From positions 31,439-64,994 of the forward strand of contig NZ_ATYW01000011.1 of the NCBI RefSeq assembly GCF_000427885.1: a DNA stretch of 33,556 nt. The letters run 5' to 3'. The notes beneath the pieces are model-generated. The model was given only the letters and a program-made list of their open reading frames with translations. It was not told the origin of the DNA and did no database searches. This document shows, in pieces, positions 7,740-17,217 of the stretch. A program made the position numbers and the translations under genes. Each line of letters starts with the position of its first letter. The first letter of the stretch is position 1. The stretch is from Glycomyces tenuis DSM 44171. Its GTDB lineage: Bacteria > Actinomycetota > Actinomycetes > Mycobacteriales > Micromonosporaceae.

Positions 7740-9530
7740 CTAGCGTCCGCCCGGCATCATCTCACGGGCCTTGGTCTTGGCGCCCTGGATGAACACGTGC
7801 CAGGCGTCGGGGTCGCCCTTGAGCAGGGCTTCGGTGGTCGATTTGATCTGCGAGAGGGTGGCGTGCGGCGGGATCGGCGGCACGGACGGGTCGCATCGGA
7901 CGTCGACGACGACGGGCTTGTCGGCCGCGAAGGCCCGCTCCCAGGCGCCGGCGAGCTCGGCCGGGTCGTCGACGGCGATCCCTTCGAGGCCGACGGCGAT
8001 CGCGAAGTCCGCGTAGGAGATCTGCGGGAGGGACTGCGACTCCTCGAACTTGGGCGCGCCGCCCATGGCCCGCAGCTCCCAGGTGACCTGGTTGAGGTCG
8101 CCGTTGTTGAACACGCACACGACCAGGCGCGGGTCGCCCCACAGCTTCCGGTAGCGGCCGGCGGTGATGAGCTCGGCGAGGCCGTTCATCTGCATGGCGC
8201 CGTCGCCGACGAGGGCGACCGCGGGCCGGTCCGGGAAGGCGAACTTGGCGCCGATCGCGTACGGCACGGCGCAGCCCATGGTGGCGAGCGTGCCGGACAG
8301 GGACCCGCGCATGGTGCCGCGCATCTTGAGGTTGCGGGCGTACCAGTTGGTCAACGAGCCCGAGTCGGCGGTGACGACGGCGTCCTCGGGGATCTTCAAG
8401 GACAGCTCGTGGACGATCCGCATCGGGTTGACCGGTTCGGCGTCGAGCATGGCCTGCTGCTCGAGGGTGTCCCACCAGTCGGCGACGTTCTTCTCGACGT
8501 CCTCCCGCCAGCGCCGCCTGGGGCGGCGGTCGAGCTTGGGCAGGAGCGCGGCGAGGGTGGACTTCGCGTCGCCGACGAGGTTGACCTCCGTCGGGTAGCG
8601 CATCCCGATCCAGGCGCCGTCGAGGTCGATCTGGACGGCCTTGGCCTGCCCGAACTCGGGCAGGAACTGGCTGTAGGGCATGTTGGAGCCGACGATGAGG
8701 AGCGTGTCGCAGTCGCGCATGAGCTCGTAGCTGGGGCGGGTGCCGAGCAGGCCGATCGAGCCGGTGACGTAGGGCAGGTCGTCGGGCAGGACGTCCTTGC
8801 CGAGCAGGGCCTTGGCGATGCCCGCGCCGGTGGCCTCGGCGAGGAGCTTGAGCTCCTCGGCGGCGCCCCTGGCTCCTTGACCTGCGAGGACGGCGATCTT
8901 CTCGCCGGCGTTGAGGATCTCGGCGGCGCGGTCGAGGTCCGCTTCGTCGGGGTTGACGCGGGCGTGCTCGTGCCCCGGTTCGGAGGAGGGCACCTGCTTG
9001 AACTCGTGCCCGGGCGGGTGGTACGGCTCTTCCTGGACGTCGGCGGGGACGATGACGGCGGTCGGGGCCCGGTGGGCCTCGGCGGTGCGGAAGGCCCGGT
9101 CGAGCGCGATGGGCAGCTGCTCGGAGACGTTGACCTCGGCGAGGTACTCGGAGGCGACGTCCTTGAACAGGGCCTGGAGGTCGACCTCCTGCTGGTAGCC
9201 GCCGCCCATGGCGCTGCGGGAGGTCTGGCCGACGATGGCGACCACGGGCACGTGGTCGAGTTTGGCGTCGTAGAGCCCGTTGAGGAGGTGGATAGCGCCG
9301 GGCCCCGAGGTGGCGACGCAGACGCCGGTGCGGCCGGAGAACTTGGCGTAGCCGACGGCCTCGAACGCGGCCATCTCCTCGTGCCGGGACTGGACGAACC
9401 TGGGCTGGTTGTCGGCTTTGCCGAAGGAGGCGATGATGCCGTTGATGCCGTCCCCCGGATAGCCGAAGACCTGTTCGACGCCCCATTCGCGGAGCCTCTG
9501 GAGGATGTAGTCGCCGACTGTCGCGGCCAT
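7740..9530 (-). CDS. Thiamine-diphosphate enzyme, pyruvate oxidase/dehydrogenase (quinone)-like
   Basis: 596 residues with the three-domain ThDP fold. The N-terminal PYR domain carries SRHEEMAAF (catalytic Glu about 51) and ATSGPGAIHLLNGLYDAKLD. A central domain (about 190-330) follows, then the PP domain with the ThDP/Mg motif GDGAMQMNG...NNGDLNQ (about 438-475). It groups by eye with PoxB-like and acetolactate-synthase-like enzymes annotated as thiamine-pyrophosphate-requiring proteins. The insert MGGGYQQEVDLQALFKDVA fits that group. The exact substrate (pyruvate or another 2-oxo acid) and electron acceptor are not decided by sequence. The start has a GGAGG site six bases upstream. It lies between mshB and the MgtC-like gene. 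Confidence 0.88.
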   Translation of the reverse strand: MAATVGDYILQRLREWGVEQVFGYPGDGINGIIASFGKADNQPRFVQSRHEEMAAFEAVGYAKFSGRTGVCVATSGPGAIHLLNGLYDAKLDHVPVVAIVGQTSRSAMGGGYQQEVDLQALFKDVASEYLAEVNVSEQLPIALDRAFRTAEAHRAPTAVIVPADVQEEPYHPPGHEFKQVPSSEPGHEHARVNPDEADLDRAAEILNAGEKIAVLAGQGARGAAEELKLLAEATGAGIAKALLGKDVLPDDLPYVTGSIGLLGTRPSYELMRDCDTLLIVGSNMPYSQFLPEFGQAKAVQIDLDGAWIGMRYPTEVNLVGDAKSTLAALLPKLDRRPRRRWREDVEKNVADWWDTLEQQAMLDAEPVNPMRIVHELSLKIPEDAVVTADSGSLTNWYARNLKMRGTMRGSLSGTLATMGCAVPYAIGAKFAFPDRPAVALVGDGAMQMNGLAELITAGRYRKLWGDPRLVVCVFNNGDLNQVTWELRAMGGAPKFEESQSLPQISYADFAIAVGLEGIAVDDPAELAGAWERAFAADKPVVVDVRCDPSVPPIPPHATLSQIKSTTEALLKGDPDAWHVFIQGAKTKAREMMPGGR

Positions 9531-9603
9531 GGCGGGCCTCCCTGGATCGCTGCGTGCGGGACGGTCGGTTACCCGCCCGCGGCGCGCTCAATCCTCGTTC
9601 GCC

Positions 9604-10485
9604 TCAGGCGAGGAGGTCGTCCTCCCAGCCGTTGGGGCCGGTGCCCGGGCCTCTCGGGCCCTTGACGAGCCGGTAGTGCTCGGCGCCCGCCGCCTCGGCG
9701 CCGAGGCGCTCGCCGAGCACGGTGAGCCAGTCGCCCTCGGCGATCTGGGTGGGGTAGGCGCGCATGGCGGCCATCTTGCGCTCGGCGGCGGCCAGGTCGC
9801 CGCTGATGCAGGCGTCGACCTCGTCGTCGGCGGCGCCGAAGGGCAGCTCCTCGACGGAGGCGGCGCCTTCGAAGGGATTGTCGGTGGATCCGGCGAAGGC
9901 CTCGAAGTGCTCGACGAGGACGCTCCTGGGCACGGTGGTCCAGTACAGCTTGCGGGCCTCGTGGGCCTCGCCGAGCTCGGGCCGCCAGGCGGGGTCGGCG
10001 GCGAGTTCGGCGGCGCGCATGGCGACGCGGTGGGCCTGGATGTGGTCGGGATGGCCGTAGAAGCCGTCGGGGTCGTAGGTGACCAGGACTTCGGGGCGCC
10101 GGTCGCGGATGACCGGGACGAGCTGCGCGGCGGCCTCGTCGACGTCGGCGCGCCAGAACGCGCGCGGGTGGTCGTTCGAGGGCAGGCCCATCATGCCCGA
10201 GTCCCTCCAGCGGCCGACGCCGCCGAGGAAGACGGTGTCGCTCACGCCGAGGGCCTCGGTGGCGTGGCGGTACTCCCAGTAGCGGAACCCGCCGAGCTGG
10301 TCGGCCTCGGCGGCGGCGAGCATGGCGAGCTCGGGGACGCGGACCTCGCCCTCCTCGCCGAGGGTGCAGGTGACGACCGTGACGCGGGCGTCGGGCCGGG
10401 CCGCGTAGTGGGCGAGGGTGCCGCCGGTGCCGACGGTCTCGTCGTCGGGGTGGGCGTGGACGAAGAGGATGCCGCGTTCGGTCAT
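9604..10485 (-). CDS. mshB: N-acetyl-GlcN-Ins deacetylase MshB (mycothiol synthesis)
   Basis: 293 residues of the PIG-L/LmbE fold. The zinc and catalytic motif AHPDDE (His12, Asp14, Asp15) opens the protein, and the second zinc motif GHPDHIQAH (His145, His148) follows at the expected spacing. The MshB-type segment [11 protein letters not shown] separates it from the paralogous amidase Mca. MshB deacetylates GlcNAc-inositol, the second committed step of mycothiol biosynthesis in actinomycetes. I chose the ATG at 10485 because [16 protein letters not shown] starts at the conserved first strand; an upstream in-frame ATG at 10536 adds 17 unlike residues. It may head an operon with the ThDP enzyme 73 bp downstream. 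Confidence 0.93.
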   Translation of the reverse strand: MTERGILFVHAHPDDETVGTGGTLAHYAARPDARVTVVTCTLGEEGEVRVPELAMLAAAEADQLGGFRYWEYRHATEALGVSDTVFLGGVGRWRDSGMMGLPSNDHPRAFWRADVDEAAAQLVPVIRDRRPEVLVTYDPDGFYGHPDHIQAHRVAMRAAELAADPAWRPELGEAHEARKLYWTTVPRSVLVEHFEAFAGSTDNPFEGAASVEELPFGAADDEVDACISGDLAAAERKMAAMRAYPTQIAEGDWLTVLGERLGAEAAGAEHYRLVKGPRGPGTGPNGWEDDLLA

Positions 10486-10693
10486 GCGCCAAGGGTAGCG
10501 GCGCGAGGCGGCATCACGAGGCCACAGGGACCACACGCGCCACAGTGAAACCCATGAACGCTACCGATCGATTGAGAAAGTTGCTCGCTATTGTGATCAA
10601 CCCCATGTCCTGAGCGTCGAACTATGACGCTATCCTGCGCTGAGCGAGCACTCAAGCCCGCGCTGTCCGGTATTTCCGCGCGAAGGGGCGCCG

Positions 10694-11500
10694 ATGACCA
10701 CCACCGACGACACGTCCGTCTCCTCACCGCCGCGCGCCGCGATAGCCACGCGCACCTTCAGGACCGACAAGTGGATGCGCGTCCCGGTGCTCACCGTCCT
10801 CGGCCTCACCGCGTGGGTCGCCTACGCGACCTTCCGCGTGTTCTACCAGGGCGACTACTGGGTGGCCGACTACCACTACCTGACGCCGTTCTACTCCCCG
10901 TGCGTCTCGGAGGGCTGCGTCCCCGAATCGGCCCACTTCGGACGGTTCCTGCCGGACCACCCGCTCATCCCCTACGCGGCGCTGAGCCTGCCGTTCCTGC
11001 TGGCGTTCCGGCTGACCTGCTACTACTACCGCAAGGCCTACTACCGCTCGTTCTGGCTCTCCCCGCCCGCCTGCGCCGTCCCCGACGGCCACGCCAAGTA
11101 CACCGGTGAGACCCGCTTCCCCCTCATCGGGCAGAACCTGCACCGCTACTTCTTCTACGCGGCCTTCCTGATCTCGATCATCAACACCTGGGACGCGATT
11201 CTGGCCTTCCACTCCCCCTCGGGATTCGGCTTCGGCCTGGGGAACCTGGTGCTGCTGGCCAACGTGGTCTTCCTGTGGTGCTACACCTTCGGGTGCCACT
11301 CGTGCCGCCACATCATGGGCGGGCGGCTGCGGCACTTCTCGAAGCACCCGGTGCGCTACCGGCTGTGGACGGTGGCGAGCACCCTGAACAACCGCCACAT
11401 GATGTGGGCCTGGATCACCCTCGCCTCGCTGGCGCTGACCGACTTCTACGTCATGGCGGTCGCGGCCGGCTGGATCGACGACCTCCGCTTCATCAACTAG
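10694..11500 (+). CDS. sdhC: Succinate dehydrogenase (Sdh1-type) membrane subunit
   Basis: 268 residues with about five membrane helices (near 30-48, 92-110, 151-172, 183-200 and 237-258). It resembles the mycobacterial Sdh1 membrane subunit (Rv0249c type) rather than the two-subunit SdhC/SdhD anchors. At the end of one helix is the motif CHSCRH (Cys201, His202, Cys204, His206). The structure of a mycobacterial Sdh1 is reported to contain a membrane-embedded Rieske-type 2Fe-2S cluster with Cys/His ligands, and these residues are the obvious candidates here. The protein would anchor SdhAB and pass electrons to menaquinone. It is the first gene of sdhCAB, with sdhA following after 14 bp. Confidence 0.9.
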   Translation: MTTTDDTSVSSPPRAAIATRTFRTDKWMRVPVLTVLGLTAWVAYATFRVFYQGDYWVADYHYLTPFYSPCVSEGCVPESAHFGRFLPDHPLIPYAALSLPFLLAFRLTCYYYRKAYYRSFWLSPPACAVPDGHAKYTGETRFPLIGQNLHRYFFYAAFLISIINTWDAILAFHSPSGFGFGLGNLVLLANVVFLWCYTFGCHSCRHIMGGRLRHFSKHPVRYRLWTVASTLNNRHMMWAWITLASLALTDFYVMAVAAGWIDDLRFIN

Positions 11501-11514
11501 AAGACAGGCAAGCA

Positions 11515-13437
11515 ATGAGCGAAACCGCCAACGAAGTCGAACGCCTCGCCTGCGACGTCCTCATCATCGGCGCCGGCGGCGCCGGCCTGCGGGCCGCCGT
11601 CGAGGCCCGCCTGGCGGGCAAGCGCGTCATCGTCATCTCCAAGTCGCTGTTCGGCAAGGCCCACACCGTGATGGCCGAGGGCGGCGCCGCGGCGGCGATG
11701 GGCAACGTCAACTCCCGCGACAACTGGCAGGTCCACTTCCGCGACACGCTGCGGGGCGGCAAGTTCCTCAACAACTACCGGATGGCCGAGCTGCACGCCA
11801 AGGAGGCGCCCGACCGGATCTGGGAGCTGGAGACCTACGGCGCGCTGTTCGACCGCACCCCCGACGGGAAGATCAGCCAGCGCAACTTCGGCGGCCACGA
11901 GTACCCGCGCCTCGCGCACGTGGGCGACCGGACCGGCCTGGAGCTGATCCGCACCCTCCAGCAGAAGCTCGTCTCGCTCCAGCAGGACGACGCCGCCGCG
12001 GGCGGCGGCTTCGAGGACGGGCTGCGCGTGATCGACGAGACGACGATCACCGAGCTGTTCGTCTCCGGCGGCGCGGTCCACGGCGCCTTCGGTTACCGCA
12101 GGGACACCGGGCGGTTCCTCGCGATCGCATCGCCCGCGGTCGTCCTGGCGACCGGCGGCATCGGCCGCTCCTTCAAGGTCACCTCGAACTCGTGGGAGTA
12201 CACCGGGGACGGACACGCGCTCGCGCTGCGCGCGGGCGCGGCGCTCATCAACATGGAGTTCATCCAGTTCCACCCCACCGGGATGGTCTGGCCGCCGTCG
12301 GTGCGCGGCATCCTCGTCACCGAGTCGGTGCGCGGCGACGGCGGCGTCCTCACCAACTCCGAGGGCAGGCGGTTCATGTTCGACTACATCCCCGAGGTGT
12401 TCAAGGCGCAGTACGCCGACAGCGCCGAGGAGGCCGACCGCTGGTACACCGACCCCGACAACAACCGGCGACCGCCCGAGCTCCTGCCGCGCGACGAGGT
12501 GGCGCGGGCGATCAACTCGGAGGTCAAGGCCGGTCGGGGCACCGAGCACGGCGGGGTCTACCTCGACATCGCCTCCCGGCGGGACGCCGAGTACATCACC
12601 AAGAAGCTGCCGTCCATGCACCACCAGTTCAAGGAGCTCGCCGACGTCGACATCACGAGCGAGCCGATGGAGGTGGGCCCGACCTGCCACTACATCATGG
12701 GCGGGGTCGAGGTCGACGCCGACACCGCCGCCTCCGCGGTGGCCGGCCTGTTCGCCGCGGGCGAGGTCTCCGGCGGGATGCACGGCTCGAACCGCCTGGG
12801 CGGCAACTCGCTGTCGGACCTCCTCGTCTTCGGCAAGCGGGCCGGGGAGTACGCGGCCGCGCACGCCGAGCGGTCCGAGCCGGCCACGATCGGCGACGAC
12901 GAGCTCGAGGCCGCCGCGGCGAACGCGCTGCGGCCCTTCGCGGGCGACGGCGAGAACCCGTACGAGCTCCAGGCCGAGCTCCAGGCGGTGAACGGGCGCC
13001 TGGTCGGGATCATCAGGCGCGCCGGGGAACTCGAGGAGGCGCTGGTCGAACTCGAGTCGCTGCGCCCCAGGATCGCGAACGTCGCCGCCACCGGCGGCCG
13101 GGCCTACAACCCCGGCTGGCATCTGGCGCTGGACCTCCAGAACATGCTGCTGTGCTCCGTGGCCACCGCGAAGGCCGCGCTGGAGCGCGACGAGTCCAGG
13201 GGCGGCCACACCCGTGAGGACGCGCCCGGCATGGACCCGCAGTGGCGCAAGACGAACCTGGTCTCCACGCTCGCGGGCGGCGAGGTGCGGCTGCGGCGCC
13301 AGGCGGTGCCCGCGATGCCGCCGGAGCTGTTGTCGCTGTTCGAGACCGGCGAGCTGGCCAAGTACATGACCCCCGAGGAATACCAGACCGCGGAGGGCGC
13401 CGAGGCGTCCGAGGCGGGCCAGGAGGACGGCGAATGA
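11515..13437 (+). CDS. sdhA: Succinate dehydrogenase/fumarate reductase flavoprotein subunit
   Basis: 640 residues from the ATG at 11515. The Rossmann motif DVLIIGAGGAGLRAAVEA binds FAD. KAHTVMAEGG contains His50, the expected site of the covalent FAD bond. Further family blocks are FIQFHPTGM (substrate/active-site region), CHYIMGGVEVD and GMHGSNRLGGNSLSDLLVFGKRAG. A C-terminal capping region ends in EASEAGQEDGE. It oxidises succinate to fumarate at the cytoplasmic face. Its stop overlaps the sdhB start (ATGA at 13434-13437), indicating translational coupling. The gene order membrane subunit, flavoprotein, iron-sulfur protein matches Sdh1 operons of actinobacteria. Confidence 0.97.
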   Translation: MSETANEVERLACDVLIIGAGGAGLRAAVEARLAGKRVIVISKSLFGKAHTVMAEGGAAAAMGNVNSRDNWQVHFRDTLRGGKFLNNYRMAELHAKEAPDRIWELETYGALFDRTPDGKISQRNFGGHEYPRLAHVGDRTGLELIRTLQQKLVSLQQDDAAAGGGFEDGLRVIDETTITELFVSGGAVHGAFGYRRDTGRFLAIASPAVVLATGGIGRSFKVTSNSWEYTGDGHALALRAGAALINMEFIQFHPTGMVWPPSVRGILVTESVRGDGGVLTNSEGRRFMFDYIPEVFKAQYADSAEEADRWYTDPDNNRRPPELLPRDEVARAINSEVKAGRGTEHGGVYLDIASRRDAEYITKKLPSMHHQFKELADVDITSEPMEVGPTCHYIMGGVEVDADTAASAVAGLFAAGEVSGGMHGSNRLGGNSLSDLLVFGKRAGEYAAAHAERSEPATIGDDELEAAAANALRPFAGDGENPYELQAELQAVNGRLVGIIRRAGELEEALVELESLRPRIANVAATGGRAYNPGWHLALDLQNMLLCSVATAKAALERDESRGGHTREDAPGMDPQWRKTNLVSTLAGGEVRLRRQAVPAMPPELLSLFETGELAKYMTPEEYQTAEGAEASEAGQEDGE

Positions 13438-14195
13438 GCACGCGAACCTTCCGAGTGTGGCGCGGCGACGACGAGGGCGGCGAGCTCGCCGACTTCGACG
13501 TCGAGGTGAACGAGGGCGAGGTCGTCCTCGACGTCGTCCACCGCATCCAGGCCGAGCAGGCCCCGGACCTGGCGGTGCGGTGGAACTGCAAGGCGGGCAA
13601 GTGCGGCTCGTGCTCGGCCGAGGTGAACGGGATGCCGCGGCTGATGTGCATGACGCGGATGAACCTGTTCGAGGAGGGCGAGACGGTGACGGTGACGCCG
13701 CTGCGGACCTTCCCGGTCGTGCGGGACCTCGTGACGGACGTGTCGTTCAACTACCGGAAGGCCCGCGAGACGCCCGCGTTCGCGCCGCCGGCGGACCTGA
13801 AGCCCGGCGAGTACCGGATGCAGCAGGTCGACGTGGAGCGCAGCCAGGAGTTCAGGAAGTGCATCGAGTGCTTCCTGTGCCAGAACACCTGCCACGTGGT
13901 GCGCGACCACGAGGACAACAAGGAGCCGTTCGCCGGGCCGCGCCTGTTCATCAGGGCCGCCGAGCTGGAGATGCACCCGCTGGACGCGCGGCCGGACCGC
14001 CGCGAGCTGGCCCAGGACGAGCAGGGGCTCGGCTACTGCAACATCACCAAGTGCTGCACGGAGGTGTGCCCCGAGCACATCCGCATCACCGACAACGGGA
14101 TCATCCCGATGAAGGAGCGCGTGGCGGGCGACCGCTACGACCCGCTGGTGTGGCTGGGGCGCAAGATCTTCCGCAAGGGCAGGCAGGAGCGCTGA
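13434..14195 (+). CDS. sdhB: Succinate dehydrogenase iron-sulfur subunit
   Basis: 253 residues. The N-terminal ferredoxin-like domain carries the 2Fe-2S ligands C52, C57, C60 and C72 (CKAGKCGSC...MC). The C-terminal domain carries CIECFLCQNTC (C143, C146, C149, C153) and CNITKCCTEVCP (C202, C207/C208, C212), which supply the 3Fe-4S and 4Fe-4S clusters. It relays electrons from FAD in SdhA to the membrane subunit. The start overlaps the sdhA stop by four bases. A long perfect hairpin begins two bases after its stop. Confidence 0.97.
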   Translation: MSTRTFRVWRGDDEGGELADFDVEVNEGEVVLDVVHRIQAEQAPDLAVRWNCKAGKCGSCSAEVNGMPRLMCMTRMNLFEEGETVTVTPLRTFPVVRDLVTDVSFNYRKARETPAFAPPADLKPGEYRMQQVDVERSQEFRKCIECFLCQNTCHVVRDHEDNKEPFAGPRLFIRAAELEMHPLDARPDRRELAQDEQGLGYCNITKCCTEVCPEHIRITDNGIIPMKERVAGDRYDPLVWLGRKIFRKGRQER

Positions 14196-14196
14196 G

Positions 14197-14228
14197 CCGG
14201 TCCGCGGCGGGGGCCCGCCGCGGACCGG
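14197..14228. terminator. Strong bidirectional hairpin terminator after sdhB
   Basis: CCGGTCCGCGGCGG pairs perfectly with CCGCCGCGGACCGG around a 4-nt loop (15 bp if the loop closes to 2 nt). It begins two bases after the sdhB stop, and on the other strand it falls at the end of the PIN toxin domain. There is no T-tract. It would also end the toxin-antitoxin transcript. Confidence 0.75.
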
Positions 14229-14636
14229 GATAAGACGGCGCGGATCTCCAGCATCGACCAGCGGTTCGAAGTCGCGCGGATTCCTGATGTAGAGCGGCAG
14301 TCGGTTCCGGACGGCTATGGCGGCGATCATCATGCCGGCCAGGTCCTTGCGCGGCTTCCGGCCCGATTCCTGGACGAGGAGGTGGACCGAGCCGAAGGTC
14401 GGCGCCGACGCCTCGTCGAACGGCAGTGGATTGCGAAAGATCCGTTGGGCCCAGTTGAGCACCTGCCGGCGGCGGGCCTGCTCGACCGGATCGTTCCGGG
14501 CGGCATTGGGCCCGGCGTGCAGCTCGGCGAGTGCGACCGCGCCGATCGCCCGGTATTCGGGCAGCGGCGCGTCATCGATCTCCAGGTAGTCGATGACGAC
14601 GGACGTGTCCAGCAGTCCGAACGCGCTATCACCCAT
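14223..14636 (-). CDS. PIN-domain (VapC-like) toxin, no in-frame stop at its expected end
   Basis: The PIN ribonuclease domain spans about 138 residues from the ATG at 14636: LLDTSVVIDYLE (Asp10), ALAELHAG (Glu38), KDLAGMMIAA (Asp98) and RNPRDFEPL (Asn119/Asp122). All acidic metal-binding positions look present. VapC toxins cleave tRNA or rRNA. It overlaps the antitoxin end by 8 bp, which is typical of a coupled pair. Oddity: after RRLIPV at about 14223, where a VapC should stop, the frame stays open through the sdh terminator and antisense to sdhB and sdhA until 13104. The end given is the domain end, not a stop codon. It may be a decayed toxin, a non-stop message, or a sequence error. Confidence 0.75.
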
Positions 14637-14898
14637 GGAGCTCATACGGGTCGCGGAACTCACCGTCGACAGCTTCCTCCACATCCCTCCGGAAGCGCCG
14701 GAAGTCCACCTTCGGCAGCCCTGCGGCGCCGCCGCGCATGACCTCCGCGGAGACGAAGGGCGTCTCGGACTCGATCGGAGACAGGCGGGCAACCGGCGTG
14801 CCGTTCCTCGTCACGATGAAGACCTCGCCCCGCTCGGCGGCCCGCAGTATGCGTCCGCTCTCGTTTCGCAGCTCACGCTGGGTGATCGTGTTGTGCAT
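14629..14898 (-). CDS. Phd/YefM-family antitoxin
   Basis: 89 residues from the ATG at 14898 (an earlier frame opening at 14934 adds 12 unlike residues). The Phd/YefM DNA-binding fold is clear in ITQRELRNESGRILRAAERGEVFIVTRNGTPVARLSPI. The C-terminal tail (VDFRRFRRDVEEAVDGEF), rich in charged residues, is the likely toxin-neutralising part. Such antitoxins bind their PIN toxin partner and repress their own operon. It is the first gene of the pair; the toxin start lies inside its last codons. Confidence 0.9.
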   Translation of the reverse strand: MHNTITQRELRNESGRILRAAERGEVFIVTRNGTPVARLSPIESETPFVSAEVMRGGAAGLPKVDFRRFRRDVEEAVDGEFRDPYELHG

Positions 14899-14940
14899 GT
14901 CTGAATGACACTCCGTTCGTCGCGACAATGCCACGAATTG

Positions 14941-15510
14941 CTACAGCCGGAGCCGGGAGCCGATGTCGCGCAGGACGCCTTCGGGATCCTCGGCGACCTC
15001 GGGGCCGAAGTTGCCGCCCATGAGGAGCTCGGTGAAGCCGTGCACCAGCGACCAGGCCGCGAGCGCCGAAGCGCGGTAGACGTGCCCGTCGGCGTCGGCC
15101 CCGCCCGTGCCGCGGTAGAGCGTCGCGCGGGACCGGGCCTCGGCCCGCGCGAGCTCGGGGTCGCCCTCGTGGAGGAGCTCGGGGCGGAACATGGTCTCGA
15201 AGTAGGCCCGGTTGTCGATCGCGAAGCGCATGTAGGCCACTCCCACCTCGGCGAAGTCCCCCGTGGCCTCCCAGACCCGCTCCAGGGCGTCGGCGAAGCG
15301 GTCGTGGCCCTCGGCGGCCACGGCGGTCAGCAGGCCGGCCTTGTCGCCGAAGTGGTGGGCCGGGGCCGCGTGGGAGACCCCCGCCCGCTTGGCGACGGCC
15401 CGGAGGCTCAGCGTGCTCGGCCCGCCTTCGGCTATGGCCTCGACGGCGGCGTCGATGAGGGCCCTGCGCAGATCTCCGTGGTGGTACGACTCGTTCACGC
15501 AGTGAACCAT
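14941..15510 (-). CDS. TetR/AcrR-family transcriptional regulator
   Basis: 189 residues from the ATG at 15510; a GTG at 15498 is an alternative. The N-terminal HTH is typical: YHHGDLRRALIDAAVEAIAEGG, then LSLRAVAKRAGVSHAAPAHHFGDKAGLL (recognition helix about 45-56). The C-terminal ligand domain resembles the TetR_C_33/WHG type (ALAAWSLVHGFTELL). It diverges from a small membrane-protein gene. The 73 bp between them hold two near-identical 13-bp palindromes overlapping candidate promoter elements, so autorepression and control of the neighbour are likely. The inducer is unknown. Confidence 0.93.
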   Translation of the reverse strand: MVHCVNESYHHGDLRRALIDAAVEAIAEGGPSTLSLRAVAKRAGVSHAAPAHHFGDKAGLLTAVAAEGHDRFADALERVWEATGDFAEVGVAYMRFAIDNRAYFETMFRPELLHEGDPELARAEARSRATLYRGTGGADADGHVYRASALAAWSLVHGFTELLMGGNFGPEVAEDPEGVLRDIGSRLRL

Positions 15511-15560
15511 AGCGTAAATCTTGACACTGTCAAGACATGGCGGTATCTTGACAGTGTCAA
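15493..15560. promoter_or_regulatory. Divergent promoter with twin palindromic TetR operators
   Basis: TTGACACTGTCAA (15521-15533) and TTGACAGTGTCAA (15548-15560) are both perfect palindromes about an odd centre, 27 bp apart centre to centre. On the plus strand TTGACA (15521-15526), 17 bp and TATCTT (15544-15549) form a good promoter for the membrane gene. On the minus strand the other palindrome supplies TTGACA (15560-15555) for tetR. A third palindrome, GTTCAC-GCA-GTGAAC (15493-15507), overlaps the tetR start. Repressor bound here would block both promoters. Confidence 0.75.
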
Positions 15561-15583
15561 TTTCTATTCGAAAGGCCCGAGCC

Positions 15584-15994
15584 ATGCTCGAACTCAGCGA
15601 CTCCTCGCGCACGATCGCCGGCATCGTGCTCCTTGCGATCGTCACCGTCGAATTCGGCGGCACCTTCCTGCTCAGGATCGTCGGCGGCAAGGTGCCCATG
15701 ACCGACTTCCAGCAATCCTTCGCCCGGGCCGGGCACGCCCACGCGGGCGTGCTCGTCACCCTGGGCCTGATCTGCCTGGTCCTGGCCGACGCGAGCGGTC
15801 TGAGCGGCTTCGCCGGATGGATCGCCCGCGCGGGCGTCCCCTTCGCGGCGGTCTTCATGTCCGCCGGGTTCTTCCTGTCCTCGGCGGGCAGGGACCGCAC
15901 CGAGCCGAACGGGCTCATCGCGCTGCTGTGGATCGGCGCGGCCTTCCTCGCCGCCGGGGCGCTGACCTTGGGGGTGGGCCTGCTGACCGCCTGA
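15584..15994 (+). CDS. Small four-helix membrane protein under TetR control
   Basis: 136 residues, mostly hydrophobic, with four predicted membrane helices (about 10-30, 50-68, 83-98 and 108-132). I do not recognise a named family. HAHAGVLVTLGLICLVLAD contains His residues in a membrane segment that might bind a metal, heme or proton, but this is inference. The ATG at 15584 has an AAAGG site eight bases upstream. It is transcribed divergently from the TetR gene through a TTGACA-17-TATCTT promoter embedded in the operators, so it is the probable regulated target (transport, stress or membrane function). Confidence 0.8.
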   Translation: MLELSDSSRTIAGIVLLAIVTVEFGGTFLLRIVGGKVPMTDFQQSFARAGHAHAGVLVTLGLICLVLADASGLSGFAGWIARAGVPFAAVFMSAGFFLSSAGRDRTEPNGLIALLWIGAAFLAAGALTLGVGLLTA

Positions 15995-16041
15995 GAGCGC
16001 GCCTGGCCGGGCCCGGGACGCCCCCGCTAGGCTTGGACCCC

Positions 16042-17115
<1,074 letters not shown>

Positions 17116-17217
17116 TCCGCCGGTCGGCGGCGCACACCGCACCGCTCGTGCGCGTGCGGCGCTTCCGTATCGTCGAGAGCGGCCATGCCCACATCCCGAT
17201 GCACGGAGGCGAAACCC

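Noticed and set aside
7275..9665. 796-residue frame antisense to the ThDP enzyme
   Set aside because: Shadow frame; the minus-strand product shows complete ThDP-enzyme motifs.
13104..14222. Long extension of the PIN toxin frame antisense to sdhB/sdhA
   Set aside because: The translation is typical antisense composition (PRVQRVHLQLGG and similar), has no domain, and crosses a strong terminator. Not treated as real protein.
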